Source: Streptomyces collinus Tu 365 (GTDB taxonomy: Bacteria; Actinomycetota; Actinomycetes; Streptomycetales; Streptomycetaceae). Taken from it: a DNA stretch of 64,000 nt. Under the pieces are notes generated by a model. The model had not been told where the DNA came from. It worked only from the letters and a program-made list of their open reading frames with translations, and did not search any database. Shown here in pieces: positions 31,886 to 41,519 of the stretch; position 1 is the stretch's first letter; each line of letters starts with the position of its first letter. The DNA lies in assembly GCF_000444875.1 (NCBI RefSeq), contig NC_022001.1, forward strand, positions 21,048 through 85,047. Reading direction: 5' to 3'. The position numbers and the translations under genes are program-made.

Positions 31886-34800
31886 TCATTCCTCGTCGGT
31901 GTCCGAGCGGCGGGGCTGGGCCCTCGGGAACTCGGGGCACAGGCGGCGGTATGGGGCGCCTCCGGCGTAGGTGGTCCATTCCTCGTGGGTCATGTTGCGG
32001 CCTGCTCGTTGGCACAGGGCGTCCGGCCACTGCCCGGGTACGGGGGTGATCCGGGCGGAACGGTCCCAGGAACCGGTGGCCAGGGTCTTGCCATCCGGAC
32101 TGAACGCCACTGAAGTGACCCAGCCTGCCGTGTCGCCCAGCGTCGCGAGGGTACGGCCTGCGCGGAGGTCGAAGAGGACGGTCGTACGGTCCCGGCTGGC
32201 CGTCGCGACGATCCTTCCGTCGGGGCTGAAGGCGACGGCGGTCACCTCGTTGGTGTGGCCAGCGATGGTGCGGACGACGGTCCCGGTCTTGATGTCCCAC
32301 AGGCGTGCGGTGCCTTCACTGGAGCCGAGCGCCAGCGTATTCCCGTCGGGACTGAACGCCGCCGCGTTCAGCAGGTCTTCGTTGTCGAACCGTGCGGTGC
32401 CGCGGTGGGTGCGGGTGTCCCACAGTCGTGCGGTGCCGTCGGTGGACGCGGTCGCCAGTGTTCTGCCGTCGGGGCTGAACGCGACCGCGTCCACCCAGCC
32501 GCTGTGCCCCCGCAGCGTCCCGACACAGCGGTGGGTGCGGGTGTCCCACAGTCGTGCGGTGCCGTCGGTGGAGGCGGTCGCCAGCCTGCTGCCGTCAGGG
32601 CTGAACGCCACCGCGTCCACCGCGCCGCCATGTCCGCGCAGCATGACGAGGGCCCGGTGGGATCGGGTGTCCCACAGGCGGGTCCGCCCCTTCTGGTCAC
32701 CCGCCGCGAGCAGGTGCGTGCCGGAGTCGAGGGCCACGGCCAGCACCGGCACCGCCTGGTTGTCGAGGACGGCGGTCGTACGGCCTGTGCTGGGGTCCCA
32801 CAGCCGGGTGGTGCCATCTCGGCTGCCCGTGGCAAGTGTGCGGCCGTCGGATCCGAAGGCCACGGTGTCGACGTAGTCGCGATGACCGCTCAGCACTTCG
32901 CTAGCGCTCTGCGCGGTGGTACCCCACAGCCGTAGGGTGCCGTCCGAGGAGGCCGTGGCCGCGGCCCTCCCGTCCGGCCGGAACGCCACCGAGTTGACAT
33001 GACCCACATGCCCTTCCAGGACTCCCGTAGAACCGCGGGTGTGCAGGTTCCACAGCCGGGCGGTGTCGTCCCAACTGCCGGTCAGCAGTGTGCGGCCATC
33101 GGGGCTGAACGCTACCGAGGCCACGACGCGCGTATGACCCCGCAAAGTGGTCGTGCCACGCCCGGTGCGCACGTCCCACAGACGTGCCGTCCCGTCGGCG
33201 GAACCCGTGGCGGCTGTCTTGCCGTCGGGGCCGAACGCCACCGCGTAGACCTCACCCCTGTGACCGCGCAGGACCCCCGTGGAACGGTGGGTGTGCAGGT
33301 TCCACAGCCGAGCGGTGTCGTCCCAGCTGCCGGTCAGCAGTGTGCGGCCGTCGGGGCTGAATGCCACCCCGCTCACCCTCCCGGTGTGGCCGGTGAAGGT
33401 GGCGAGCGCGCGGCCGGTCCGCGCGTTCCACAGCCGGGCGGTGCCGTCCTCGAATCCGGTGGCCAGTTTGGTGCCATCGGGGCTGAACGCCACCGCGGTG
33501 ACCGCGCCCGCCTGAGCGGAGAGCCGGACGGCCGTCGTCCCGGTGCGTACGTCCCAGATGCGGACGGAGCCGTCGGCGGAGCCCGAGGCAACGGTGTGAC
33601 CGTCGGGGCCGAACGCCACGGCGGCGACCGCGCCGGTGTGCCCCGACAGCACGACCGGTGTGCCGCCGCCGTCGACACGCCGGAGCCGGATCTTCAGGTC
33701 CGTCCCGCCGGCAGCCAGCGTCCGGCCGTCGGGACTGAACGCCACCGCCGTGAGCGGTCCTGCGTTGCCGGCCAACAGCCTTACCGGATAGGTAGGGATT
33801 GCCAGCGCGCCCAGGGCGGCGGCGGTGGTGGATTCGTTCGTCTCGGAGCGCAGTCCGGCCAAGGCGAGAAGACCGGCCAGCCCGGGCCGGGCGCCGAGCA
33901 GTGCACGCGACTGAGCGGCGAGGCCGTCGGCGAGGGCGATACGGCTCTTGTCATCGGCCGCCTTGCGTTCCGCCTCCGCGCTCTGCCACTGCCGGCCCGC
34001 GAGCAGCGTGGCGCCCAGGGACACGACGACCAGCAGGACGAGAGCCGCCGAAAGACGCCTCAGCCGACGGTTGCTCCGGCGCGCTGCCTCGGCTTCGGCC
34101 TCCGCCGCTTCGATCTCGGACTTTGCCGCAGCCGCGCTTTGGTCCAGGAACGCCGACTCCAGCGGGCTGAGGTCGCTCCGCCGCGGCTGCGCCATTTCCA
34201 CGACCCGGGCCAGCCGGTGTCCCCGGTACAGGCTGCCCGGATCACGCCCGAGTCCTTGCCACGTCTGTGCAGCGGATGTGAGGTCGCGGCGCACGCGCAG
34301 CCAGTCGCGGTCCTCGACCAGCCATGCGCGTAACAGGTCCCAGGCGCGCACGAGCGCCTCGTGGGTGATCTGGACGACCCCGTCATCGGCGGTGACAAGC
34401 CGTTGGTCCACCAGGCGCCGGAGCGCCACTCGCCCGGGACCGCCCTCATGAGCGAGTTCGTCCTCACCCACCCTGCGGCGTACTGCCTCACCGCCCTCGT
34501 CCACGGTGACCAGTCTCAGCAGCAGCCTGCGTGCGGCTTGCCGCTCCTCGGGGGCGAGGGCGTCGTACACCCCCTGGGCGGTGTTGGCCACCGCGTCCCT
34601 GATCCCTCCGGACGCCTGATAGCCCGCAAGCGTCAGACGGCGTCCGTCGCCCTGCGCCCAGGTGGCCTGCAAGGTGTGCGCCAGCAGGGGGAGTGCTCCC
34701 GCATCATGACGGCCCCCCTGCACGCCGAGGTCACGCAGGAGCGTCTCGACCAGGCCGGGTTCGAGTTCCAGACCCGCGGTGCGCGCCGGTCCGACGATGG

Positions 34801-35719
34801 CCTGCCGCAGTTCCGGTTCGGTCATCGGCCCGAGCACCAGACCGCCCTTGCTCATCGCCCCGGACAGGCCGGGCACAGCGATACAGCGGTGCAGGAAGTC
34901 CGCGCGCACCGCCAGCACCACCGGAGTCGGTTGCAGGCTCCCCTCGCAGCCGGCGGCCAAAGCGATGAGCTGGGCCGCGAAGGCATGGCGCTCCTCCTGG
35001 TCGGCGCATTGCGTGAAGACCTCCTCGAACTGGTCGACGAGCAGCACCGCAGATCCGGGGCCATCTTCCCCCGCTGTCGCCGACGACTGCTCCAGCGCCG
35101 TCAGGGGGTGGGGCCCGGGCGTGATGCGCACGACCTTCGGGGCACCCTGAGCGTCTTCCGCCCCCTGCAATCGACGCAGCGCGGGCGACAGCCCGGCGCT
35201 CAGCAGCGAGGACTTGCCCGCTCCCGAGGCGCCCGTGACGAAGACGGGCGCGCCCCCCTCCAGACGCATCCTCACCAGCCGGACTAACTCATCGACCTGT
35301 GTCCTACGGCCGAAGAACCACCTCGCCGTGTCTTCGGTGAACGCCCTCAGCCCCGGATACGGGCACGTGTCGTCCGGAGCTTCCAGCCGAATGACACCAG
35401 CCTGGTCGGCCGGTCGGGCCAACATGTTGCGCAGGAGCAGGTAGTCGCCCAGTAGGCCCTCCCACCGACTCTCCTTCGCCTTTCGGTCGGTCTTCAGCTC
35501 ACCCAGACAGGCTTTGACGTACTTGTCGAACAACGCACGGGTGGGAAGCCTTCTGCCCCGGCCGAGCTCAAGGTCGGAGAGCGTCTGCGCGGCGGACCCG
35601 ATCCGCAAGGACAACGACTCCTGTGTCAGACCTGCCTCGCTGCGCAGCTCGCGCAACCGCCGTCCCAGTCGAAGCCGCTGTTCCTGCGCCGCCTGATGCC
35701 CCGAGGCGGCCGAAGTCAT
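31886..35719 (-). CDS. XRE-nSTAND1-WD40 signalling ATPase
   Basis: 1277 residues. An XRE HTH (about 16-58: RLRELRSEAGLTQESLSLRI) leads to CPYPGLRAFTEDTARWFFGR, the hallmark entry to an nSTAND1 NTPase, with Walker A GASGAGKSS (163-171) and LLVDQFEEVF about 60 residues on. A winged-helix region follows, then a membrane helix near 550-575 (LSAALVLLVVVSLGATLLAG), then about fourteen WD40 repeats, most with HTGxVxxVAFSPDGxTLAT. The WD40 propellers would sense a ligand outside or at the membrane and drive ATP-dependent oligomerisation. The HTH suggests a transcriptional output. The family is common in Streptomyces and is linked to conflict signalling by computation. Confidence 0.9.
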   Translation of the reverse strand: MTSAASGHQAAQEQRLRLGRRLRELRSEAGLTQESLSLRIGSAAQTLSDLELGRGRRLPTRALFDKYVKACLGELKTDRKAKESRWEGLLGDYLLLRNMLARPADQAGVIRLEAPDDTCPYPGLRAFTEDTARWFFGRRTQVDELVRLVRMRLEGGAPVFVTGASGAGKSSLLSAGLSPALRRLQGAEDAQGAPKVVRITPGPHPLTALEQSSATAGEDGPGSAVLLVDQFEEVFTQCADQEERHAFAAQLIALAAGCEGSLQPTPVVLAVRADFLHRCIAVPGLSGAMSKGGLVLGPMTEPELRQAIVGPARTAGLELEPGLVETLLRDLGVQGGRHDAGALPLLAHTLQATWAQGDGRRLTLAGYQASGGIRDAVANTAQGVYDALAPEERQAARRLLLRLVTVDEGGEAVRRRVGEDELAHEGGPGRVALRRLVDQRLVTADDGVVQITHEALVRAWDLLRAWLVEDRDWLRVRRDLTSAAQTWQGLGRDPGSLYRGHRLARVVEMAQPRRSDLSPLESAFLDQSAAAAKSEIEAAEAEAEAARRSNRRLRRLSAALVLLVVVSLGATLLAGRQWQSAEAERKAADDKSRIALADGLAAQSRALLGARPGLAGLLALAGLRSETNESTTAAALGALAIPTYPVRLLAGNAGPLTAVAFSPDGRTLAAGGTDLKIRLRRVDGGGTPVVLSGHTGAVAAVAFGPDGHTVASGSADGSVRIWDVRTGTTAVRLSAQAGAVTAVAFSPDGTKLATGFEDGTARLWNARTGRALATFTGHTGRVSGVAFSPDGRTLLTGSWDDTARLWNLHTHRSTGVLRGHRGEVYAVAFGPDGKTAATGSADGTARLWDVRTGRGTTTLRGHTRVVASVAFSPDGRTLLTGSWDDTARLWNLHTRGSTGVLEGHVGHVNSVAFRPDGRAAATASSDGTLRLWGTTAQSASEVLSGHRDYVDTVAFGSDGRTLATGSRDGTTRLWDPSTGRTTAVLDNQAVPVLAVALDSGTHLLAAGDQKGRTRLWDTRSHRALVMLRGHGGAVDAVAFSPDGSRLATASTDGTARLWDTRTHRCVGTLRGHSGWVDAVAFSPDGRTLATASTDGTARLWDTRTHRGTARFDNEDLLNAAAFSPDGNTLALGSSEGTARLWDIKTGTVVRTIAGHTNEVTAVAFSPDGRIVATASRDRTTVLFDLRAGRTLATLGDTAGWVTSVAFSPDGKTLATGSWDRSARITPVPGQWPDALCQRAGRNMTHEEWTTYAGGAPYRRLCPEFPRAQPRRSDTDEE

Positions 35720-36060
35720 CGAGGCTCCCAGTGACCGGAGCTCCGGCGCGCTCCGGATCCGAGGTACTGATACAGCACTTGACCTGCGTGTTCACCCGAG
35801 AATTCCGGGTTCGGCCGCCGTCCGGGACTTCGGGCCCCGCTGTCGGGCAGCCTGGCCGAGGCCGATCTCAACCCGCCGCTCACCACGTATCGACCGGCCG
35901 AAGTCCCCACACCCACGCGCTGCCCCCTCACGCCGTAGCACGTGGAGCCTAAGCCTCTCACCGGACAAGCAAAGCCGTTTCGGTCCCAACCAGCACCACG
36001 CCTCCCCGAACCGGCGAACGTGCCACAACTCCGAACAACCGCACCGACGAAGGGATCACG
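35720..36060. other. Intergenic stretch, no gene seen
   Basis: It separates the divergent STAND gene and the 62-residue gene and must hold both promoters. Frames across it have poor codon bias and no ribosome sites. I see no strong dyad or repeat. Confidence 0.4.
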
Positions 36061-36249
36061 ATGAACGACGAGACGATCGACCCGGCTAAGGACGAAGCCG
36101 TCGACGGCAGGGCCGGCGCCCGCCAAACCGAGCCCGACACCGTCCGGCGCCTGAGCCGGGTGGCCGTGTTCGGGCTAGTACGTGGAATGGCTGCCGCGAC
36201 GGGCTCGGCGCTGATCGCGGGATTCACCTGGTGGATGCGGGACCACTGA
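36061..36249 (+). CDS. 62-residue one-pass membrane protein
   Basis: ATG at 36061 with GAAGGGA seven bases upstream. A charged N-terminus (MNDETIDPAKDEAVDG) is followed by a single C-terminal membrane helix (LVRGMAAATGSALIAGFTWW) and a short MRDH tail. The type resembles the small membrane peptides at 21.1 and 41.5 kb. Divergent from the STAND gene; function unknown. Confidence 0.55.
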   Translation: MNDETIDPAKDEAVDGRAGARQTEPDTVRRLSRVAVFGLVRGMAAATGSALIAGFTWWMRDH

Positions 36250-36610
36250 ACCGTGCGGCCTGACCACGATGACCCTCGCATCAGTGCTGACGTTCACCCG
36301 CCAAGCTCCCGCGAATCGCAGGCCGCGGTGGCATCGCCTGGCCGCCAAACTGCCGCGGTGGCCCGGCGGCCGCGTATTGATACGCCCGCAGCCCCGACGA
36401 GCCGCAGCCCGTCTGGGCGCATCCTCAAGGCCCAGGAAAGAAGCACGAAGACAAGCCCGTGCCCGTCCGCCGACTGATCGCTCAAGGCGTGCGTTCTCAA
36501 CGGATCGACGGCTGATCATGGCCTGTGAAGGGCGTGTCAGAGCGCTGTCAGCGGATCCTGCCACCGTTGGTCCTGTGAACGGCAGCGGACAACACTGCGG
36601 CCGGACACGG
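36250..36610. other. Intergenic stretch before the tRNA-like element, no gene seen
   Basis: Frames here are Arg/Ala/Pro-rich without ribosome sites. Nothing is recognised beyond a possible promoter region for the tRNA-like element. Confidence 0.4.
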
Positions 36611-36707
<97 letters not shown>

Positions 36708-36711
36708 GTAA

Positions 36712-36725
36712 CCCCCTTTCGGGGG
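36712..36725. terminator. Short hairpin after the tRNA-like element
   Basis: CCCCC-TTTC-GGGGG begins 7 nt after the tRNA-like 3' end, where a tRNA terminator would be expected. Confidence 0.55.
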
Positions 36726-37103
36726 CCGCACCAGGCCGGTGCATCGGCCCTCGAGCCAGCATTCCCCGCTGTGTCTGTTACTCACTTTCGGGTGAACGCG
36801 TCCGCTGAACTGGGGTGGCGTGCTCTGGTGAATGGTTGCCTCAGGCCCACAATTCCACGGCGGCCACGCCTGGCAGGACGTCAATCTGGTGCGTCAGCGG
36901 CATAGATGGTCGTTGCATGCGAGTGTCACAGCAACCTGGTGAATCTGTAATGCCGTGCGCATTTCCCTCACCTAGTAGGGGTTCGGATTGCAGGGTGTGG
37001 GTGTGCGGCCAGCTGGCTGCACACCAGCACCACGCATCCCGCTGGCCTGCGGTCTCTGGCGCCATGGGCCGGAGTGGGGGTGTGCGCACGAAGGGGGACC
37101 CTG
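36726..37103. other. Intergenic stretch, no gene seen
   Basis: This lies between the tRNA-like hairpin and the lamin-tail protein. No frame with good bias is seen; it probably holds the promoter of the next gene. Confidence 0.4.
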
Positions 37104-37580
37104 GTGTCCGTTGCTTCTTCCGTCCGCCGCATGACCGCCGTCGCCGCAGTCGCGGCCGCCGCCATGGGCGCGGTGGCGCTGCCGGCCTCGGCCGCCGACC
37201 ACCACCCGGGCCGCGCGCACGCCGCGGTGTACATCTCCGGTGTGCAGTACGACTCCCCGGGCCGTGACGACCGCTCCAACTGGTCGCTGAACAAGGAGTG
37301 GGTGGACATCACCAACTCCACCCGGCGGCCGGTGAACCTGGAGGGCTGGACCCTCGCCGACGAGGACGGGCACTCCTACACGTTCCGTCACGTCCGACTC
37401 GACGGGCGCTCCACCGTCCGCGTCCACACCGGAATCGGCCGCGACACCCGCACCGACCTTTTCCAGGACCGTCGCGCCTACGTGTGGAACAACGACTACG
37501 ACACCGCGACGCTGCGCAATGACCGCGGCCGCCTCGTCGACGACGTCTCCTGGGGCCACCACCGCGGACACCGCCACTGA
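37104..37580 (+). CDS. Secreted lamin-tail-domain protein
   Basis: 158 residues from the GTG at 37104, with AAGGGGGA upstream. A Sec signal peptide (VRRMTAVAAVAAAAMGAVAL, cleaved after ASA) leads to a lamin-tail (LTD) fold: VYISGVQYDSPG, NKEWVDITNSTRRPVNLEGW, TFRHVRLDGRSTVRVHTGIG, then a WNNDYDTATLRNDRG strand pair. LTD domains in secreted bacterial proteins are immunoglobulin-like modules thought to bind DNA, membranes or wall. It is monocistronic, followed by a long hairpin. Confidence 0.85.
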   Translation: MSVASSVRRMTAVAAVAAAAMGAVALPASAADHHPGRAHAAVYISGVQYDSPGRDDRSNWSLNKEWVDITNSTRRPVNLEGWTLADEDGHSYTFRHVRLDGRSTVRVHTGIGRDTRTDLFQDRRAYVWNNDYDTATLRNDRGRLVDDVSWGHHRGHRH

Positions 37581-37591
37581 CCCCTACTTGC

Positions 37592-37667
37592 GAAGTGGCG
37601 GCAGGTGACGCCGGCTGGTGAGCCGGCGCCCCATGGTGGGCCTCCCCAACCGGCGGGGCAGGCCCAC
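37592..37667. repeat. Hairpin element, also found near 53.8 kb
   Basis: TGGCGGCAGGTGACGCCGGC is followed by a GCCGGC dyad and a longer stem, GTGGGCCTCCCC with GGGG-AGGCCCAC (37636-37667). The same arrangement recurs at 53797-53867. Here it can terminate the lamin-tail gene. Confidence 0.6.
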
Positions 37668-37840
37668 CTCCGCCCAGCCTGCAACGCCCTACCCGAGCTC
37701 AGGGCTGCGCGGCAGCGAGACGCCCCGCTGTTTTGTCTCGTAGCCAGCGACCGCAACGGTCAGCATGTGTGCTGCGCCCGGTGCGTATGAGGTGACGCTG
37801 CGATCAGGCGCCGCCGCCCCTGTGATTGGCCAGAGCGCCC

Positions 37841-38356
37841 TTATCCGAGGGTGCCGCCGAACTCGCCGTTCTCGGCTTCCTTCGAGGTGAGCTGGAGCGT
37901 GCCACGGTGGGAGACTTCCACTTTGTAGAACTTCTCGCCTCTGGGAACGTCGGGAACGGCCACGGCGAAGGAGCAGTTGTAGGAGTCCTCGTCGTAGCGG
38001 GGGCTGTTCAGGGCTCCCGTAGCGACGACGCTCCCGGCCGCGTTGTACACGGTGACAGAGGTGCCCTCGCGGATGTCGTCGTAGCCGCCGTTTCCGGCAC
38101 AGCCGCCGTCTCCGTCGGGGACAACGCTGTCGGTGAGTTCGAAGTCCCCCTTCAGCGTGAAGGTCCCCGGGGCGCCCGGGCCGCTGTTTGCGGTGATGAC
38201 CCATGCCGTGCCGACGAGGCCCGCGCCCACGATGAGTCCCAGCAGGGCAGCGCTCAGCGGCTTGAGGCGCTTCCGGGCCGGTTCGGGTATCGGCTCGGCC
38301 GGGGACTCGCTGAAGGTCGGCGGAGTGGTGGGTTGCGGCGGAAACTGGTCGGTCAT
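37841..38356 (-). CDS. Membrane-anchored extracytoplasmic protein
   Basis: 171 residues from the ATG at 38356, with GGGGAGA upstream. A Pro-rich cytoplasmic start (about 1-35) and one membrane helix (LSAALLGLIVGAGLVGTAWV) precede a beta-rich outer domain: FTLKGDFELTDSV, then a GDGGCAGNGGYDD loop, then VTVYNAAGSVVATGAL, SFAVAVPDVPRGEKFYKVEV. The two Cys may form a disulphide. It resembles small Streptomyces proteins with an immunoglobulin-like outer domain. It lies downstream of a gene with the same plan. Confidence 0.7.
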   Translation of the reverse strand: MTDQFPPQPTTPPTFSESPAEPIPEPARKRLKPLSAALLGLIVGAGLVGTAWVITANSGPGAPGTFTLKGDFELTDSVVPDGDGGCAGNGGYDDIREGTSVTVYNAAGSVVATGALNSPRYDEDSYNCSFAVAVPDVPRGEKFYKVEVSHRGTLQLTSKEAENGEFGGTLG

Positions 38357-38436
38357 GGTCTCCCCAGGAAACGGTCGGAACGCGAAGGAGGCCCTGCCGG
38401 TGGGGGCGGGCGCGGGCGGGGATAGCCGGGCTGTTG

Positions 38437-39099
38437 TCAGTTCCAGCCGCCGAGCAGGCCAGAACTCAGCTGCGCGTCGCAGATGTTGTAGCCGCCGGAT
38501 GCATGGCCCTTCTTCGTGTGACCGTCGACCGAGACCGAGCAGTGGATGTCTCCCGAGCCCTGGAGCTGCGCGGTGACCGTGTAGTACATCGCGTCGTCTT
38601 TGAGGGGCAAGCTGGCCGTGAAGGAGCCGTTCTTCCACGTGCCCTTGCGGTTGTCGGAGTCCGACCCGTAGGTGATGTCCAGCGGGCCGAGCGCTCCGGC
38701 GGGCGCGGTTCCCCAGACCTTCAAGGTGACGAGCTTCTTCTTGGGCTTGTCGTCGGCCTTCTTCGCGTCGCTCTTGGGGTCGCTCTTGTCCTTGCCGGCG
38801 GCGGTCGGCTTCTTGTCCTTGGACACGGACGACGTGGCCTTCGCGTGAGTGGGCGCGCTGGACTTGGAGTCGCTGCCGCCGCCTATTGCAGTGCTGATGA
38901 TGCCGATCAGCACGAAGACGCCGACGATGCCCAGGCACCCCAAGCCGATGATCTTGCCCGCGCCGGACTTCTTCGGCGGCTGAGGCGGCGGCGCACCCCA
39001 GCCCTGCTGCGGGCCGCTCCACGGCTGCGGCTGCCCAGGCTGTTGCGGGTTGTTCCACCCCGGCTGCTGGGGCTGCTGCTGAGGGTCTTGGTTGCTCAT
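38437..39099 (-). CDS. MmpS-like membrane-anchored protein
   Basis: 220 residues from the ATG at 39099, with GGGGAAA upstream. A Gln/Pro-rich cytoplasmic tail (about 1-45) and one membrane helix (IIGLGCLGIVGVFVLIGIIS) precede a Lys/Ser/Asp-rich spacer, then a beta-rich domain with VTLKVWGTAPAGALGPLDIT and a C-terminal pair of Cys. The outer domain resembles MmpS-type or DUF4352-type modules. It is 80 bp upstream of the related 171-residue gene on the same strand; they may work together at the cell surface. Confidence 0.65.
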   Translation of the reverse strand: MSNQDPQQQPQQPGWNNPQQPGQPQPWSGPQQGWGAPPPQPPKKSGAGKIIGLGCLGIVGVFVLIGIISTAIGGGSDSKSSAPTHAKATSSVSKDKKPTAAGKDKSDPKSDAKKADDKPKKKLVTLKVWGTAPAGALGPLDITYGSDSDNRKGTWKNGSFTASLPLKDDAMYYTVTAQLQGSGDIHCSVSVDGHTKKGHASGGYNICDAQLSSGLLGGWN

Positions 39100-39117
39100 G
39101 GTTTCCCCTGGGTGCAC

Positions 39118-40097
39118 TAGATGTGTATTGCAGGTGTGTGACTTGTAAAGATGACGTGTGGTTGCCTCAAGTGAGTGGTATTCACCTGATCGTGATCAAA
39201 GTTGCCTTCGAGGCAAAAACGGGCCCGGCCGACACTGCTGACCCTCGGTCACTCCGGCCCGGCACGTCCGCCTGGCGCTGCGGGGTAGTCAGGGCCATGG
39301 GATGCGGGCCTTGCTGAGGTTGCCCTGGCGTTCTCGGTCAGGCTGCGGAGGAGGGGCCGGCCGGGCGACTGGGTAGTGGGCGGAGAACCCAGGGGGTGGC
39401 TTGGCCGGTCTGCCTGTCGTTGAGGCATAGCCGTCCCTTAGTGATCTGCCTCTGCAAAGAGCTCTGGAGCGGTGAAGCTGAAGAGGTGGGCTTCAGTGGC
39501 AGTTTCGATCAGATTCGGTCATTACTGAAAGTCACCCGAAGGGGAACGCAGGTTCCCTGAAGCTCGATGTGACGGGGTCTCAGGCGTGCCCTCGAGGGGA
39601 GTGCGCGGGCGCCCGATGTCGCGTTATGGGCATGGCATTTCAGGCCAATGTCCTAATCAGGGTGGGTGGTGCGCTGGCGGGGGTGGCGCGGCTTGGCGTA
39701 ACCGATCGGCGAGATGTGGGGTGCATCACACCCCTGAGGTGAGCGTGCAGGTCAACGCTGTGTAATCACCTTCTAAAAGTCGGTCTGTGGAGATTGATCG
39801 ACTATCGGTTAACTCTGGCCAGCAGCTGATCGGTTGTATGGGCGTAACCGCAGCAACGCGGTTGCCGGCCTGGCTCCGCCGAGCCAGGCCGGTGTTCTCA
39901 GCCAAGGAGTTGTCCGTGGGGCCGATCTGCCTCGGACGCCGGGACGATCACATCGTCCCGCGTCACCACCCTCTGCTGCCTGGGAGTACGACCCGCCCGG
40001 CTCCGCCCGCGCCTGCCTGCCCGCCGGTGCTCCGCCCGGTCCGTCCCGACGCGGCCCTGCCTGCGGACGCTGTCCTGACGGGACGGAGGAGCGAGCG
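39118..40097. other. 980-bp stretch without a gene; contains one strong hairpin
   Basis: No frame here has a ribosome site with good codon bias. The one clear structure is an 11-bp stem, CCGGCCTGGCT with AGCCAGGCCGG, at 39865-39892. It lies about 205 bp upstream of the sigma gene and could be a terminator or leader element. The stretch must also carry the promoter of the sigma operon. Confidence 0.45.
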
Positions 40098-40676
40098 GTG
40101 AGCGACGCGGACCCGTTCGACCAGGAGGGGCATGTCGCGCGACCCGCCGACGACGGCCAGTTCGCCCGCTTCTTCCGCAGACACAAGGACGAATTCCTGC
40201 GCTACCTCGTCTCCAAGACCCGCACCCTCGCGGACGCCGACGAGGTCCTTATGGACGCGGCGGTGCGCATGTACCAGCGGTGGGAATACATCGAGAACCA
40301 CGAGAGCCCAATAGCCATTGCCTGGCAGATCGTGCGCTCCAAGCAGGTCGACCACTACCGCATGCAGGTACGCCGCGCCGGCAAGGAACTCCTCACCGAC
40401 GACGTACCCGCCTTCGCCAGTCACGGCGGCAGCGTCGATGAACTCCTCGCGCTGCGCGGCTACGAACGTCTCGACAAGGCGCTGTCCGCTCTGGAGACGG
40501 CGGCCCCCACACAAGCCCTGTGCATCCGGCTGCGCTACCTCGAGGAACTGACCACCGCCGAGATCGCAGAGCGGACCGACCGCACGGAGAACGCGGTACG
40601 CGCCAACATCTGTAAGGGCCTGCGCCGCCTGCACACCCTGATGGAACTGCCCGACACGGAAGAGGGGGACCGATGA
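40098..40676 (+). CDS. ECF-like sigma factor
   Basis: 192 residues from the GTG at 40098, with GGACGGAGGAGCG upstream; the longer frame is rejected. Region 2 (about 18-95: FFRRHKDEFLRYLVSKTRTL, then ADADEVLMDAAVRMYQRW, then AWQIVRSKQVDHYR). Region 4 (about 125-185) carries IRLRYLEELTTAEIAERTDR and AVRANICKGLRRLH. It should direct RNA polymerase to a small regulon. The next gene overlaps it (ATGA). Confidence 0.8.
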   Translation: MSDADPFDQEGHVARPADDGQFARFFRRHKDEFLRYLVSKTRTLADADEVLMDAAVRMYQRWEYIENHESPIAIAWQIVRSKQVDHYRMQVRRAGKELLTDDVPAFASHGGSVDELLALRGYERLDKALSALETAAPTQALCIRLRYLEELTTAEIAERTDRTENAVRANICKGLRRLHTLMELPDTEEGDR

Positions 40677-41479
40677 CCGCGAGGAAGTACCACTCGCGCG
40701 CTTCCATGTGCATGGACGACGACAACCAGGACATCCAGCCCGCAGACACCGAACGCGAAGTCGAAGAACTCCTGCGGGCCGAGGCCCGCGCCGTCAGCGA
40801 CCTGGTATCCCTGCACGATACCGACGACTTCATGCAGCGCCTGGCCCGCCGCATCACGGAGAGGGCCAGCGAACCCCCGCGCGTCCAGCGCGAAGAGGTC
40901 TCGGACCCCGTACCGGTCACTGGGCCATCCCTACCACCGGTGGCCCCTCCCGCAACGCACTCGGCCGCATACCGCCATGACACCGTTCGTCCCGCCCTGC
41001 GCAGACCCAGGCGCCGCCGGCCCAGCCCCGTCGTACGACGCGACCCCACCGCACACCCCCAGGCCACCCGCGCCTACCTACGCAGCGTCTGCGAAGACGT
41101 CCTGCGCTCCGCCGACGTCGACCGCCTCGACCTGTTCGGCCACGACTACGAAGACGACGCAGCAGCACGCACCTTCGCCTGCCTGCTGTACATCATCGAA
41201 CGCCGCAAGAGCGCCGTCTTCTGGTGGGGCTTCGCCGCCGGAGCCGGCGACCCCCTCGCCGCACACCTCCTGGCCACCTACTACGCCATCGACGACACGA
41301 CCACACCCCAGGCCAGAGCCTGGCTCTGCTTCTCCCGCCTCCTCAACTACCACGCACCCCTCCACGCCCCCCGCCCCATACAAGACACAGCACGCCTCGC
41401 AGACGGCATGGCCCGCCCCTGGACCGACGAACTACGCAACTTCATGACAGCCGACCCACCACCGTTCCTCCGCCCATGA
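40673..41479 (+). CDS. Partner protein of the sigma factor, unknown family
   Basis: 268 residues; its ATG overlaps the sigma stop. Residues 1-75 are an acidic helical segment (EREVEELLRAEARAVSDLVS), then a Pro/Arg-rich linker, then a helical C-terminal domain (about 130-265) with YLRSVCEDVLRSADVDRLDL and FGHDYEDDAAARTFACLLYI. The first segment could be the sigma-binding part and the second a sensor with tetratricopeptide-like helices. No zinc anti-sigma motif is seen. Coupled expression is the main reason to link it to sigma control. Confidence 0.65.
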   Translation: MTARKYHSRASMCMDDDNQDIQPADTEREVEELLRAEARAVSDLVSLHDTDDFMQRLARRITERASEPPRVQREEVSDPVPVTGPSLPPVAPPATHSAAYRHDTVRPALRRPRRRRPSPVVRRDPTAHPQATRAYLRSVCEDVLRSADVDRLDLFGHDYEDDAAARTFACLLYIIERRKSAVFWWGFAAGAGDPLAAHLLATYYAIDDTTTPQARAWLCFSRLLNYHAPLHAPRPIQDTARLADGMARPWTDELRNFMTADPPPFLRP

Positions 41480-41519
41480 CCCCAACCCAGCCACCCCGTC
41501 ACCTCCAGGAGCCAGCGCC

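Noticed and set aside
39118..40097. Small open frames at 39123-39317 and 39787-40101
   Set aside because: Poor codon bias and no ribosome site; the sigma gene start at 40098 is much better supported.
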